A stretch of 64,000 bases of DNA from Solibacillus isronensis (GCF_900168685.1 NZ_FVZN01000006.1:62001-126000), one strand, 5' to 3'; shown: positions 27,037 to 36,510, numbered from the stretch's first letter. Translations and numbers: made by a program. Notes: generated by a model from the sequence alone, not told the origin.

Positions 27037-27116
27037 TTTACATTGTGCCGACGTTTAAATACCGTCGAAGAATTGTACGATGCATTCAGTGTAACAACAT
27101 TTCAGGAGGGCTTTAA

Positions 27117-27173
27117 ATGACTATCTTTTTGCAACGAAAACTATTAAAAATGGATCGATATGATGACGGGTAG
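27117..27173 (+). CDS. 18-aa upstream ORF before the exporter genes
   Basis: ATG at 27117 with an excellent ribosome site, CAGGAGGG, 6 nt upstream; it encodes MTIFLQRKLLKMDRYDDG, then TAG. It lies after both attenuator hairpins and 36 nt before the first exporter ATG, so it can be translated only in read-through transcripts. It may couple translation to the exporter genes or sense ribosome status. No known homologue is recognised. Confidence 0.6.
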   Translation: MTIFLQRKLLKMDRYDDG

Positions 27174-27209
27174 CAACACGATCAACATTGAAGAAAGAAG
27201 GTATACGTA

Positions 27210-28952
27210 ATGTTTAATGTATTTGTGAAATTAAAATGGTTTTTAAAAATGTATCGTAAGCAGTATACAATTGCGATTGTACTCCTTATGCTGGCGAGCT
27301 TTATCGAAGTTTTGCCTCCATGGATTTTAGGGGAAGCCATAGATGACATGACAAATGGAGATATGAATCAGATGCAGCTGCTGAAGTATGTAGGCTTCGT
27401 TATTGGTGCTGCCATCGTGAGCTATGCTTTAAACTTCATATGGCAATATCAGTTATTTGGCGGTTCCATTACGCTTGACCGTATTTTGCGAAAAAAACTG
27501 ATGCATCAATTTTTAAAAATGACCCCGACGTTTTACGAAAAAAACCGTACTGGTGATTTAATGGCCAAAGCTACAAACGATTTAAATGCAGTTACATTAA
27601 CTGCCGGCTTCGGTATTATGACCCTCATTGATTCGACGGTCTATATGGCCCTGATCATTTTAGCAATGGGCTTTTTCATCTCTTGGAAGCTGACATTTTT
27701 TGCGATGCTCCCAATTCCAATCATGGCTATACTCATTCAATATTTAGGGAAAATTGTTCATGAACGCTATATGAAGGCACAGGATGCATTCGGTGAAATG
27801 AATGACAATGTGCTGGAGTCTGTTGCGGGAACTCGTGTCATCCGCGCATATGTTCAAGAAAAGAAAGATGAAGAACGCTTTTCGGAAATGAGCGAAAACA
27901 TTTTTGCCAAAAACATGCGTGTCGCTTATATTAACGGACTCTTCATGCCAATTACAAAAATCGGAACTGGTATTTGTTATGTAATCGCATTAGGTTACGG
28001 AGCTGTTCTTGTTTCAAATAATGAGCTAACGGTTGGTCAGCTCGTTTCATTTAACGTGTATTTAGGTTTGGCAATTTGGCCTATGTTTGCAATTGGCGAG
28101 CTTATTAATGTCATGCAGCAAGGAAGTGCTTCGCTTGACCGTGTACAGGATACTTTGGAATATGAAGCGGATGTACAAAATCCTCCTTCACCAATGACAC
28201 ATCATGTACCGAATTCTATCGGGTTTTCTGAGTTTACATTCCAGTACCCTCTATCTCAGGTGAAAAACTTGCAGCAAATCTCACTGAACCTAAAAAAAGG
28301 GCAAACACTTGGTATTGTCGGGAAAACAGGTTCAGGTAAGACAACATTTATTCGTCAGCTTTTGCGTGAATATCCGTTAGGCAATGGGCAAATAGCCATT
28401 AATGATACGGACTTGGCACAAATGACAAAAGAACAAATTTTGGACTGGATCGGCTATGTGCCACAGGACCATGTACTATTCTCCCGTACAATCCGTGAAA
28501 ACATTTTATTCGGGAAAGAAAATGCTACGAACGGTGAAATCGAAGAAGCAATTCGACTGGCAGACTTTGAAAAAGATTTAGCAAATTTACCGCTTGGCAT
28601 TGAAACACTTGTCGGTGAAAAAGGCGTATCTTTATCAGGTGGCCAAAAACAGCGTGTATCAATTGCACGTGCGTTGATTAAAGATCCGGAAATTCTAATT
28701 TTGGACGATTCTTTATCTGCTGTCGATGCAAAAACAGAATCAAAAATTATCGAAAATATACAAACAGAGCGCGCTGGAAAAACGACAATCATTTCAACTC
28801 ACCGCCTGTCAGGTATTCAGCATGCGGATGAAATTATCGTGCTGGATGATGGTTATATCGTTGAACGAGGTACTCATGAAGAGCTCCTACGCTTAGGCGG
28901 ATGGTACAAAGAGCAGTTTGACCGCCAGCAGCTTGAGGAGGTGGAGCAATGA
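27210..28952 (+). CDS. bmrC: ABC exporter half-transporter, BmrC-like (degenerate site subunit)
   Basis: Multidrug ABC exporter half-transporter, 580 aa: six TMs (about 15-315) then a nucleotide-binding domain. Walker A GKTGSGKTT lies near 365-375 and the signature LSGGQ is canonical. Walker B reads LILDD, with Asp where catalytic Glu is expected; this is the BmrC-type partner of an asymmetric heterodimer. It overlaps the next gene by 4 bp (ATGA), so the two are translationally coupled. The ATG follows AAGAAGG. Drug export is inferred from B. subtilis BmrCD (YheI/YheH). Confidence 0.88.
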   Translation: MFNVFVKLKWFLKMYRKQYTIAIVLLMLASFIEVLPPWILGEAIDDMTNGDMNQMQLLKYVGFVIGAAIVSYALNFIWQYQLFGGSITLDRILRKKLMHQFLKMTPTFYEKNRTGDLMAKATNDLNAVTLTAGFGIMTLIDSTVYMALIILAMGFFISWKLTFFAMLPIPIMAILIQYLGKIVHERYMKAQDAFGEMNDNVLESVAGTRVIRAYVQEKKDEERFSEMSENIFAKNMRVAYINGLFMPITKIGTGICYVIALGYGAVLVSNNELTVGQLVSFNVYLGLAIWPMFAIGELINVMQQGSASLDRVQDTLEYEADVQNPPSPMTHHVPNSIGFSEFTFQYPLSQVKNLQQISLNLKKGQTLGIVGKTGSGKTTFIRQLLREYPLGNGQIAINDTDLAQMTKEQILDWIGYVPQDHVLFSRTIRENILFGKENATNGEIEEAIRLADFEKDLANLPLGIETLVGEKGVSLSGGQKQRVSIARALIKDPEILILDDSLSAVDAKTESKIIENIQTERAGKTTIISTHRLSGIQHADEIIVLDDGYIVERGTHEELLRLGGWYKEQFDRQQLEEVEQ

Positions 28953-30685
28953 GTACATCAAAACGACTGTACCTGTATGCTTTAAAATTTAAAAAACCGA
29001 TTTTAATCGGGTTAGCTTTATTAACAATTGCGGTCGCAACTGATATTGCAGGACCGTTCATCGCAAAATATATTATCGACCACTACATGGAACCGGGTAA
29101 TCTTCAAGTAGAACCGATCGCGATACTGCTGTCGATCTTCTTCTTATTATCTGTGCTGACTGCTGTGTTCCGTTATTTAATGTTCATCTTTTTACAACGT
29201 GGTGCAAACTTTGTAATTCAGCAGTTACGGAAAGACGTATTTGGACATATTCAAAAGCTGCCAATTGAATACTTCGATAACTTACCAGCCGGAAAAGTTG
29301 TTGCACGTGTCACAAATGATACCGAGGCAATACGCAATCTATACGTAACTGTACTTTCGCAATTTGCGAACAGCTTTATTACCATTGCAGGGGTATATAT
29401 AGCTTTATTTATTTTAAATTGGAAAATGGCACTCTTCGCTCTATTACTCATTCCAATTGTTTATGTTTGGATGATTTTATACCGAAAGTTCGCTTCACAG
29501 TACAACCATATTATTCGAACAAAAATTGCGGATATTAATGCAATGATCAATGAATCGATTAATGGGATGACGATTATTCAGGCATTCCGCCGGGAAGAAC
29601 AGATGAAGCAAGAGTTCGACGAAATGAATGACGAACATTATAAATACAACCGTAAACTTTTAGTGCTGGACTCCGCGACATCTCATAACCTTGTCAATAT
29701 TTTACGACTTGGAATGTTTGCAGTATTTGTTTTTTACTTCGGTACTCAATCGATGACATTGCCTGAAGCGGTAACAGCAGGTACGCTATATGCGTTTGTT
29801 GATTATATTACGCGCCTGTTCAATCCGATCACGAACTTAGTCAATCAGTTCTCCCAGCTTGAACGTTCACTGGTAGCAGGTTCACGGGTATTTGAACTGC
29901 TTGATCAGCAAGGGGAAACTGTAAGTACAGAACGAATTGAACGTTATAAAGGAAATGTTGTGTTTGATCATGTCTCATTCGCCTATAAAAATGATGAATA
30001 TGTATTGAAAAATATTCACTTTGAAGCAAAAGAAGGCGAAACAATTGCACTTGTCGGTCATACAGGATCGGGGAAAAGTTCGATTATGAATTTACTGTTC
30101 CGCTTCTATGATCCGCAAAAAGGCCGTATTGTCATTGACGGGAAAGATATTACGAAGCTTCCGCGCCAAGCGATTCGTGAGCATATGGGAATCGTATTGC
30201 AGGATCCGTATTTGTTCACCGGGACAATCGCTTCGAACATTAGCCTCAATGATAAGCGGATTTCAAGAGAAACCGTTGAAAAAGCGCTCGAAGCAGTCGG
30301 AGGCGAACGTGTCTTATCAAAATTCGAAAAAGGAATTGATGAGCCTGTAATCGAAAAAGGAAGTACGCTTTCTTCTGGTCAGCGCCAGTTAATTTCGTTT
30401 GCGCGTGCGCTTGCATTTGATCCGGCTATTCTTATTCTGGATGAGGCGACATCGAATATCGACTCAGAAACAGAGGAAATTATCCAACATGCAATGGACG
30501 TACTGAAAAAAGGCCGTACAACGTTTATTATCGCCCACCGACTTTCCACTATTAAAAATGCAGATAAAATTTTAGTATTGGATCGTGGTGAAATTGTTGA
30601 ACAAGGCAGCCATGATGAACTTGTGGCACTTGGCGGTAAGTATGAACTGATGTATCGCCTGCAATCCGGTTCATTAACTTCTTAA
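28949..30685 (+). CDS. bmrD: ABC exporter half-transporter, BmrD-like (catalytic subunit)
   Basis: Partner half-transporter, 578 aa. Six TMs (about 18-315) precede the nucleotide-binding domain. Walker A is GHTGSGKSS, Walker B ILILDE keeps the catalytic Glu, and the signature is LSSGQ, departing from LSGGQ. So the complete ATP site pairs its Walker A/B with the LSGGQ of BmrC, and the second site is degenerate, as in BmrCD. It lacks the extra extracellular segment of B. subtilis BmrD, which is about 95 residues longer. The ATG follows GAGGAGGTGG. Confidence 0.88.
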   Translation: MSTSKRLYLYALKFKKPILIGLALLTIAVATDIAGPFIAKYIIDHYMEPGNLQVEPIAILLSIFFLLSVLTAVFRYLMFIFLQRGANFVIQQLRKDVFGHIQKLPIEYFDNLPAGKVVARVTNDTEAIRNLYVTVLSQFANSFITIAGVYIALFILNWKMALFALLLIPIVYVWMILYRKFASQYNHIIRTKIADINAMINESINGMTIIQAFRREEQMKQEFDEMNDEHYKYNRKLLVLDSATSHNLVNILRLGMFAVFVFYFGTQSMTLPEAVTAGTLYAFVDYITRLFNPITNLVNQFSQLERSLVAGSRVFELLDQQGETVSTERIERYKGNVVFDHVSFAYKNDEYVLKNIHFEAKEGETIALVGHTGSGKSSIMNLLFRFYDPQKGRIVIDGKDITKLPRQAIREHMGIVLQDPYLFTGTIASNISLNDKRISRETVEKALEAVGGERVLSKFEKGIDEPVIEKGSTLSSGQRQLISFARALAFDPAILILDEATSNIDSETEEIIQHAMDVLKKGRTTFIIAHRLSTIKNADKILVLDRGEIVEQGSHDELVALGGKYELMYRLQSGSLTS

Positions 30686-30735
30686 TAAAAAAGAAGCGTA
30701 TAGTCCCCTTTCATTAGGGAGCTATACGCTTTTTG
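30685..30735. terminator. Bidirectional terminator between the exporter and MMPL genes
   Basis: AAGCGTATAG (30694-30703) pairs perfectly with CTATACGCTT (30722-30731), with an inner TCCC/GGGA; T-runs on both strands. Confidence 0.9.
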
Positions 30736-32937
30736 TTATTTTTCTAGCTTTTTATTCGGCCAGTATGACCATTTACCAAACACCGTAATGAGGGCCGGTA
30801 CGAGTAATGGACGTACGACAAACGTATCAAGCAGTACCCCTACCGCTGTTACGATACCGAATTGTACTAATAGCTGTATTGGTAATGTCGCTAATACTAG
30901 GAATGTACCAGCTAAAATCAGACCAGCAGATGTAATTACTGCACCCGTTGAAGCAATACCATTTGAAATGGCTTGTTTATGCGCAATACCACGCTTGCGG
31001 TTTTTCCATATATCAGAAATCATGAAAATATTATAGTCATTACCTAATGCGATAATAAATACGAAACTGTACAGTGGAATCGAACTAGCCATCGCTTCAT
31101 GTCCTAAACCGTAATGGATGATCAACCAACCTGCACCTAAAGCAGAGAAGAAAGATATTACTACTGTTACCATTAATTGAATCGATGTGATTAAAGCACG
31201 TAAGTACGCTAATAATACGACGAAAATAATAATGATCATGACAGGTTGAATGATACTTTCATCGCCTGACTGAACGACTTTTGTATCAAGTTGCGAACTC
31301 GTTTCGCCCCCGATCCAGAATTTGCCGTCTTCCAGATTGTTATCCGCAAGAATCTTTTTAACATCGTCCTTCATTTGCTCAACATCATCCATCGCTTCAT
31401 TTGAGTATGGATTTTTATCCAAATCAATTTCATAAAGTTGGATGTTGTTGTTTGTTTCACCTTTACGCATTTCTTTTATTACACCGACATATGGGAGTCT
31501 TAACAGTTGTTCTGTAATGTCCATATCAGTTCCTTCACTGTCTACCAACAACTGCACCGGCGCCAATTCACCTGGTGTAAAGTTTTCTTCAATGATTGTA
31601 AATCCTTCACGTGATGGCATATCTTCAGGGAATGAAGAAATTAAATCGTAGTTATACTTAATATTTGTAGAAGTAATTGCCAAACCAATTAATATCGCAC
31701 CTGCAACAATTATGACAAGCCATGGTTTCGAAGTAACAAATTCACCCACCTTACGCATATAGCGGTGATTAGGTTTACGTTGTTTATATGGTTTGTTTTT
31801 CTTTTCGGCATTTGCTTTTTCAGCTTCCTCCGTACGAGGAACAAATGGCCAAAACGCTGCGCGCCCTAAAATCCCAAGAATAGCCGGAAGCAATGTAACT
31901 ACTGCAAAACCTGTAATTAATACACCAAAGCTAAACGGAACAGCAAAACGCTGGAATGCGCCGTAATCCGCCAATGCCAATGTCGCTAAACCGATTACTA
32001 CTGTTAAGCCACTCATTACGATTGCGCCTGTTGATTCACGTACAGCCGATGCCAACGCTGTAAATTTATTATCTTCAGTCAGCAATATATCTCGGTAACG
32101 TGTAATTAAGAACAAACAATAGTCCGTACCTGCACCAAACAGTAAAACAATCATAATCGCTACCGCTTGCGCATCTTTATCGATCCATCCGTTTTCAGCC
32201 ATTAAGCCCAATAATGGACTTACAACTAAATACGCTACCCCTACAACAATTAATGGGATAATCGCTAAAATTGGTGAACGGTAAATTACTAATAAGATGA
32301 CTAAAATGATAATGACAGTGGCAACCATTAGTTGTACGTCAGCTGCTTTAAAAAGATCTGTCGCATCAATTGAGATACCAACCGGTCCAGAGAATCGAGC
32401 ATGAAGTCCCTCATCCTCTAAATTTGTATCATACGGATTTTCACCAAATTGACTTTCCGTACGTTCTTTAATAATCGCTAGATTTTCTTTTAGAACATCT
32501 GAATTTTTATCTGTTGAAAAGAAAACTGGTGTGACAAGTGCTGCACCGTTCTCAGAAAGTGACCCCATCAATGCTTGAACGGGAAGGTTATGGAATGGCG
32601 GGATTGTTTCCTGTCCATCTAACGGGTCATCCGCCAGTTGTTTGTATAACCCTTTAATATTTGTCAAATCTTCTTCTGTAAGACCAGATTCGTTATACCA
32701 AGTAATTAATAAAGGGATCCCACTATCAGATGAGAATTCTTCCTCCATAATGTTTCCTGCTTGAATTGATGTATAAGTATCAGGGATTTCATCGCCCACA
32801 AAGTTTTCAACACTATTAATTTGCGGGAAGATAAGTGCAAATAAAACGGCAAACATAATCCATAAAGCCAAAACAACCCAACGTGTTTTCTTACCGCCCA
32901 TTACACTTCCCCATTTTTCCAATGGATGTTTAGACAT
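30736..32937 (-). CDS. MMPL-family (RND superfamily) transporter, YdgH-like
   Basis: Second MMPL exporter, 733 aa, inner membrane. TM1 near 23-43 is followed by a large extracellular loop, a five-TM block with 'LFGAGTDYCLFLITRYRD', a charged cytosolic linker rich in Lys (about 370-395, EEAEKANAEKKNKPYKQRK), and the second repeat with 'IALGNDYNIFMISDIW'. I start at the ATG ending at 32937, 8 nt after GGAGG. It is divergent from the MerR/cobalamin-type regulator across 180 bp, a layout that suggests local control. It is not closely similar to the MMPL protein at 6479. Confidence 0.9.
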   Translation of the reverse strand: MSKHPLEKWGSVMGGKKTRWVVLALWIMFAVLFALIFPQINSVENFVGDEIPDTYTSIQAGNIMEEEFSSDSGIPLLITWYNESGLTEEDLTNIKGLYKQLADDPLDGQETIPPFHNLPVQALMGSLSENGAALVTPVFFSTDKNSDVLKENLAIIKERTESQFGENPYDTNLEDEGLHARFSGPVGISIDATDLFKAADVQLMVATVIIILVILLVIYRSPILAIIPLIVVGVAYLVVSPLLGLMAENGWIDKDAQAVAIMIVLLFGAGTDYCLFLITRYRDILLTEDNKFTALASAVRESTGAIVMSGLTVVIGLATLALADYGAFQRFAVPFSFGVLITGFAVVTLLPAILGILGRAAFWPFVPRTEEAEKANAEKKNKPYKQRKPNHRYMRKVGEFVTSKPWLVIIVAGAILIGLAITSTNIKYNYDLISSFPEDMPSREGFTIIEENFTPGELAPVQLLVDSEGTDMDITEQLLRLPYVGVIKEMRKGETNNNIQLYEIDLDKNPYSNEAMDDVEQMKDDVKKILADNNLEDGKFWIGGETSSQLDTKVVQSGDESIIQPVMIIIIFVVLLAYLRALITSIQLMVTVVISFFSALGAGWLIIHYGLGHEAMASSIPLYSFVFIIALGNDYNIFMISDIWKNRKRGIAHKQAISNGIASTGAVITSAGLILAGTFLVLATLPIQLLVQFGIVTAVGVLLDTFVVRPLLVPALITVFGKWSYWPNKKLEK

Positions 32938-33051
32938 CACATAGCCTCCTTCATCTTCTTTTTTATTCCCAAATATTACAAGGTATACATGCCCTTTTAA
33001 TGATACCCTTAATTTATGTTATACAAACATTGTACAATATACGAAAAACAT

Positions 33052-33080
33052 TTGACAAGTACTTTCTTTTTCGGTTGAAT
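33052..33080 (+). promoter_or_regulatory. Predicted promoter of the MerR/cobalamin-type regulator
   Basis: TTGACA (33052-33057), 17 bp, TTGAAT (33075-33080). The divergent gap also carries several TACAA/TTGTA words (such as TTGTACAA at 33030-33037) that could be operator sites. Confidence 0.45.
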
Positions 33081-33117
33081 AGAGTTTAATAAGGATCTCT
33101 TTAGGAGGTGGTAAAAT

Positions 33118-33990
33118 ATGACTAAAAAAACTTACTCGATACAACAAGTATCTAACTTGACGAATCTTTCTAAACAACTGATCCGAAAATGGGAAGATCG
33201 CTACCAAATCATTCAACCGGATAGATTAGACAATGGCTACCGCGTATATACGGAAGATGAAGTTCAAACGTTATTGCAGCTGAAACAATATATAAATAGC
33301 GGTATGACGATTAAACAAGCGGTAGATCACTATATCAAAAATAAGGATGTACCAGAAGCTGACCCTGTATCGTTCTTCCACAAAGCACTAATTCAAGCTG
33401 GGACCGAAGCAAACGAACATGAAATTTTGCATTTGCTCGAACAGGCACACCATAAATTCGGTGTAGAGAAGCTGATCCAGGATATTGTCGTCCCCTTCCT
33501 TCATGAAGTAGGACAGCTTTGGTGTGAAAAAGCATGGGGCGAATACCAAGAAGCGATTAGCAGTCAAACAGTGCGTGACTTTTTAAGCCACCTTCGTCGA
33601 CATTTTTATGTTCCGGACGATGCGCCACTCGCATTAGGGAGCTGTCTACCTGGAGAGAGACATGAAATCCCAATGCAAATTCTGCTTATCCAATGTATGT
33701 TGCGGGGTTACCGCACACTAATGCTGGGACCATCACCGGCTCCAACAGCGATACAGTCTGCTATCGCTTTAAAGAAGCCAGCCATTGTACTGCTAACCGG
33801 ATCTACCGAGATTGCTTACAATGAATTTGCCCAGTCCATTCACACACTCGAAAAATTGGCACAAGTTCACGAGCATATTTCTTTTTATATAGGTGGTGCA
33901 GGAACAGAACTTTTTTATGAACAGTTCCAATTGAAAGCTTTAAAATTAGCAAGAACAATTGATGATATCCTTCCGCCCGCTAACCTTTAG
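33118..33990 (+). CDS. MerR-family regulator with cobalamin-binding-like domains
   Basis: DNA-binding regulator of 290 aa, CarH/LitR-like in layout: a MerR winged helix (5-72), a four-helix cap (about 85-165) and a Rossmann-like B12 domain (about 168-290). CarH-type light sensors carry Wx9EH in the cap and (E/D)xHxxG in the B12 domain. Here they read W135..E145-A146 and E180-R-H182-E-I-P185: W, E and the cobalt-ligand His remain, the second His and the Gly do not. Cobalamin binding is therefore uncertain. The likely target is the divergent MMPL gene and itself. Confidence 0.85.
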   Translation: MTKKTYSIQQVSNLTNLSKQLIRKWEDRYQIIQPDRLDNGYRVYTEDEVQTLLQLKQYINSGMTIKQAVDHYIKNKDVPEADPVSFFHKALIQAGTEANEHEILHLLEQAHHKFGVEKLIQDIVVPFLHEVGQLWCEKAWGEYQEAISSQTVRDFLSHLRRHFYVPDDAPLALGSCLPGERHEIPMQILLIQCMLRGYRTLMLGPSPAPTAIQSAIALKKPAIVLLTGSTEIAYNEFAQSIHTLEKLAQVHEHISFYIGGAGTELFYEQFQLKALKLARTIDDILPPANL

Positions 33991-34005
33991 CAATGGTCCA
34001 CACCG

Positions 34006-34040
34006 AGCTCGCTGTATTACTATTTACAGCGAGCTTTTTG
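34006..34040 (+). terminator. Terminator of the MerR/cobalamin regulator gene
   Basis: AGCTCGCTGTA (34006-34016) pairs perfectly with TACAGCGAGCT (34025-34035), then TTTTTG. Confidence 0.9.
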
Positions 34041-34053
34041 CTAAATTTTTCGT

Positions 34054-34103
34054 AAAGAAAAATTGACCACTTTGCCTGATTTGCAAAATGGTCAATTATT
34101 TTT
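34054..34103. terminator. Terminator of the 73-aa gene
   Basis: AATTGACCACTTTGC (34061-34075) pairs with GCAAAATGGTCAATT (34083-34097), one mismatch. Both flanks are T/A-rich, so it probably works in both directions. Confidence 0.8.
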
Positions 34104-34123
34104 GTGATTACTATTATTTGAAG

Positions 34124-34345
34124 TTATGCGTCTTTTGTTTCGTCCGGCTGGTTTTTACGCTCACTACCGGAAGTAGTTTTCGTGTTCGCACGATATTTCT
34201 CATCTTTTACTTGGTCATTCAATTCTTCCATCGGAATTGGATCCACGAATTTCATTTCCTCATCTCTATCGAAAATGCTTTCCTTTTCGGTATTCAATAA
34301 ATCCGGATTGTCGAGCTTTTTATGCTTTATTTTATCGTCTTTCAT
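34124..34345 (-). CDS. Small, highly charged, probably disordered protein
   Basis: A 73-residue protein made almost wholly of Lys, Asp, Glu and polar residues, without a membrane segment or cysteine. It begins MKDDKIKHKKLDN and looks intrinsically disordered. The ATG follows AAAAGGAGG with ideal spacing, so it is very likely translated. Its own terminator follows. I do not recognise the family; it recalls the hydrophilic stress proteins of Bacillales, without proof. Confidence 0.7.
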   Translation of the reverse strand: MKDDKIKHKKLDNPDLLNTEKESIFDRDEEMKFVDPIPMEELNDQVKDEKYRANTKTTSGSERKNQPDETKDA

Positions 34346-34434
34346 TTATAAAAGCCTCCTTTTCGAATAGTCTCTTATCTATTACCCGAAATTAGAGATG
34401 GTTACACTTTTTACTATTATTAAGCAATAACCTT

Positions 34435-34728
34435 TTAACTTTTAAAATTTACGTTTTTCTCGGCCATCGCATGTTTTAATGTAGGCAATGAAGAAGGTCC
34501 AATCCCATGCAATTGTAAAATTTCTTTTTCCGTATATTCAGCAAGATGCTCCAACTCGGTAATGCCCGCGTTTATTAATGCATTACGCGCAGGGGAGGAT
34601 AAACGAGATAAAAATCCTTCAGATGGTCTATTTGCCTGCTCACACTTAGGACAAGTTCCGCAATCTGTACTTTTATAATACCGGTGCCCCATTGGACAAA
34701 TACGCAATGTCCGCTTCCTTTCCACCAT
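34435..34728 (-). CDS. Zinc-ribbon plus RNAP alpha-CTD-like/HhH protein
   Basis: A 97-residue protein with an N-terminal zinc-ribbon-like motif (CPMGH at 11-15, C-G-T-C-P-K-C near 23-29) and a C-terminal helix-hairpin-helix fold like the RNA polymerase alpha-subunit C-terminal domain: 'LSSPARNALINAGITELEHL' (20 residues) then 'LLHGIGPSSLPTLK'-like turns. Such small proteins occur in Bacillales, of unknown function; nucleic-acid binding is the sensible guess. The ATG follows AGGGGGG. No clear terminator follows. Confidence 0.8.
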   Translation of the reverse strand: MVERKRTLRICPMGHRYYKSTDCGTCPKCEQANRPSEGFLSRLSSPARNALINAGITELEHLAEYTEKEILQLHGIGPSSLPTLKHAMAEKNVNFKS

Positions 34729-34772
34729 ACTATCCCCCCCTGTTTTATCTAAACACCATTATTCTACCCTTT

Positions 34773-34809
34773 AAAAAAATCCGTTGCACGATTTTACGTA
34801 CAACGGATT
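34773..34809 (-). terminator. Terminator of ahpF
   Basis: AATCCGTTG (34778-34786) pairs with CAACGGATT (34801-34809); a minus-strand T7 run follows. Confidence 0.85.
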
Positions 34810-34814
34810 CTCTA

Positions 34815-36371
34815 TTATGCTTCTACAAATTCAGGCGAAACAATATTACGGATCATATAGTCAAATGCCCCTAAGGCAGCTGTTGCCCCAGAGCCCATTG
34901 AAATAACAATTTGTTTGTATACTGTGTCTGTGCAATCGCCTGCCGCAAAGATTCCCGGAATATTAGTTGCACCGTGCTTATCTATAATAATTTCGCCATG
35001 TGCATTCATCTCTACTGCCCCTTCAAGGAACTCCGTATTTGGCAATAAGCCAATTTGAACGAATACACCTTGTAATTCAATATGCTTTTCTTCACCTGTC
35101 ACAACATCTTTATACGTTAAACCATTTACTTTATCAGTTCCTGTAATTTCAGTAGTTAAAGCGTTTGTAATAACTGTAACGTTTTTTAGACTGCGAACGC
35201 GCTCTTGCAACACTTTATCTGCCTTCAACTCACTGTTACGTTGTATTAGCGTAACATGATTTACAATACCCGCTAAGTCGATCGCCGCTTCTACACCCGA
35301 GTTACCGCCGCCGATTACTGCAACATCTTTCCCTTTGAAAATCGGGCCGTCACAATGAGGGCAATACGCAACACCTTTATTCTTAAATTCTTCCTCGCCA
35401 GGTACCTCAAGTTGACGATAACGAGCCCCTGTAGAAAGGATTACTGTTTTCCCTTTTAATACCGCGCCATTTTCTAACGTTACTTCGATTAAATCCTTTT
35501 TCTCGATCTTCGCTGCACGTTGTGATTTCATCACATCGATATCATAATCCAATACATGTGCTTCTAAGCTCGAAACAAATGCAGGGCCTTCTGTTGCCTT
35601 TGTTCCAATAATATTTTCAATTGATAACGTATCGTTAACCTGACCACCGAAACGTTCTGCTACGATACCTGTACGAATCCCTTTACGCGCCGAATAAATA
35701 GCAGCCGCTGAACCTGCAGGACCACCACCTACTACCAATACATCAAAAACTTCTTTATCTGCAAATTCCGAGCCGTCCGATACTTCACCTAACTTCGTTA
35801 AAATATCTTCCAGCTCCATACGACCGCCACCAAAGTTTTCGCCGTTTAAATATACTGTAGGCACTGCCATAATGTCTCGATCCTTAATTTCATCCTGGAA
35901 TGCCCCACCTTCGATCATGACGTTCGAGATGTTTGGATTTAAAACCGCCATAATGTTCAATGCTTGCACAACATCCGGACAGTTGTGACAAGTTAAACTA
36001 ACGTACGTTTCAAACTTCAATGGCTGCTTAATCGCTTGAATACGTTTTACAACTGCTGCATCAATTTTCGGTGCACGACCTGAAACTTGTAAAAGCGCTA
36101 AAACTAATGATGTAAATTCATGACCAAGCGGTAACCCAGCAAATGTAATACCGGATTCCCCTTCACCTACTTTATTAATACTGAAACTCGGTGTACGTTC
36201 TAATAATGCATGTTGGACGGTAATACGAGGCGACATCTTTTCCAACTCTTCAACTAAATTGAGCATTTCTTGCGAAGTTTTGTCGTCATTAACACTCACT
36301 TTAATTAATAAATCACCTTCGAGCATTGATAAATACTGTTGTAATTGCGCTTTAATCTGATTATCTAACAC
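34815..36371 (-). CDS. ahpF: Alkyl hydroperoxide reductase subunit F
   Basis: NADH-dependent flavoprotein disulfide reductase that recycles AhpC. 518 aa: tandem thioredoxin-like N-terminal domain with C128-H-N-C131, then an FAD/NAD reductase with GGGPAG (215-220) and catalytic C337-P-H-C340. All redox centres are intact. The start is a GTG at 36369-36371; relatives usually begin M-V-L-D, and here the codon before the Val/GTG is GCA, so the normal ATG has been lost and the best Shine-Dalgarno (AAGAGGTG) is about 18 nt away. It lies downstream of ahpC on the same strand, 212 bp apart. Confidence 0.92.
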   Translation of the reverse strand: MLDNQIKAQLQQYLSMLEGDLLIKVSVNDDKTSQEMLNLVEELEKMSPRITVQHALLERTPSFSINKVGEGESGITFAGLPLGHEFTSLVLALLQVSGRAPKIDAAVVKRIQAIKQPLKFETYVSLTCHNCPDVVQALNIMAVLNPNISNVMIEGGAFQDEIKDRDIMAVPTVYLNGENFGGGRMELEDILTKLGEVSDGSEFADKEVFDVLVVGGGPAGSAAAIYSARKGIRTGIVAERFGGQVNDTLSIENIIGTKATEGPAFVSSLEAHVLDYDIDVMKSQRAAKIEKKDLIEVTLENGAVLKGKTVILSTGARYRQLEVPGEEEFKNKGVAYCPHCDGPIFKGKDVAVIGGGNSGVEAAIDLAGIVNHVTLIQRNSELKADKVLQERVRSLKNVTVITNALTTEITGTDKVNGLTYKDVVTGEEKHIELQGVFVQIGLLPNTEFLEGAVEMNAHGEIIIDKHGATNIPGIFAAGDCTDTVYKQIVISMGSGATAALGAFDYMIRNIVSPEFVEA

Positions 36372-36510
36372 TGCACAAGCTGCTGTATGAACACCTCTTA
36401 TCGTTCCCTCCCGAAAAATAAGCGGCCATTCTCCCTCAAATACAGCCAGCCTTTCACCTCTTTCATATTAAATTTAGAAGATAGAGAGCTTACCTTTCTT
36501 TTCTCTAATT

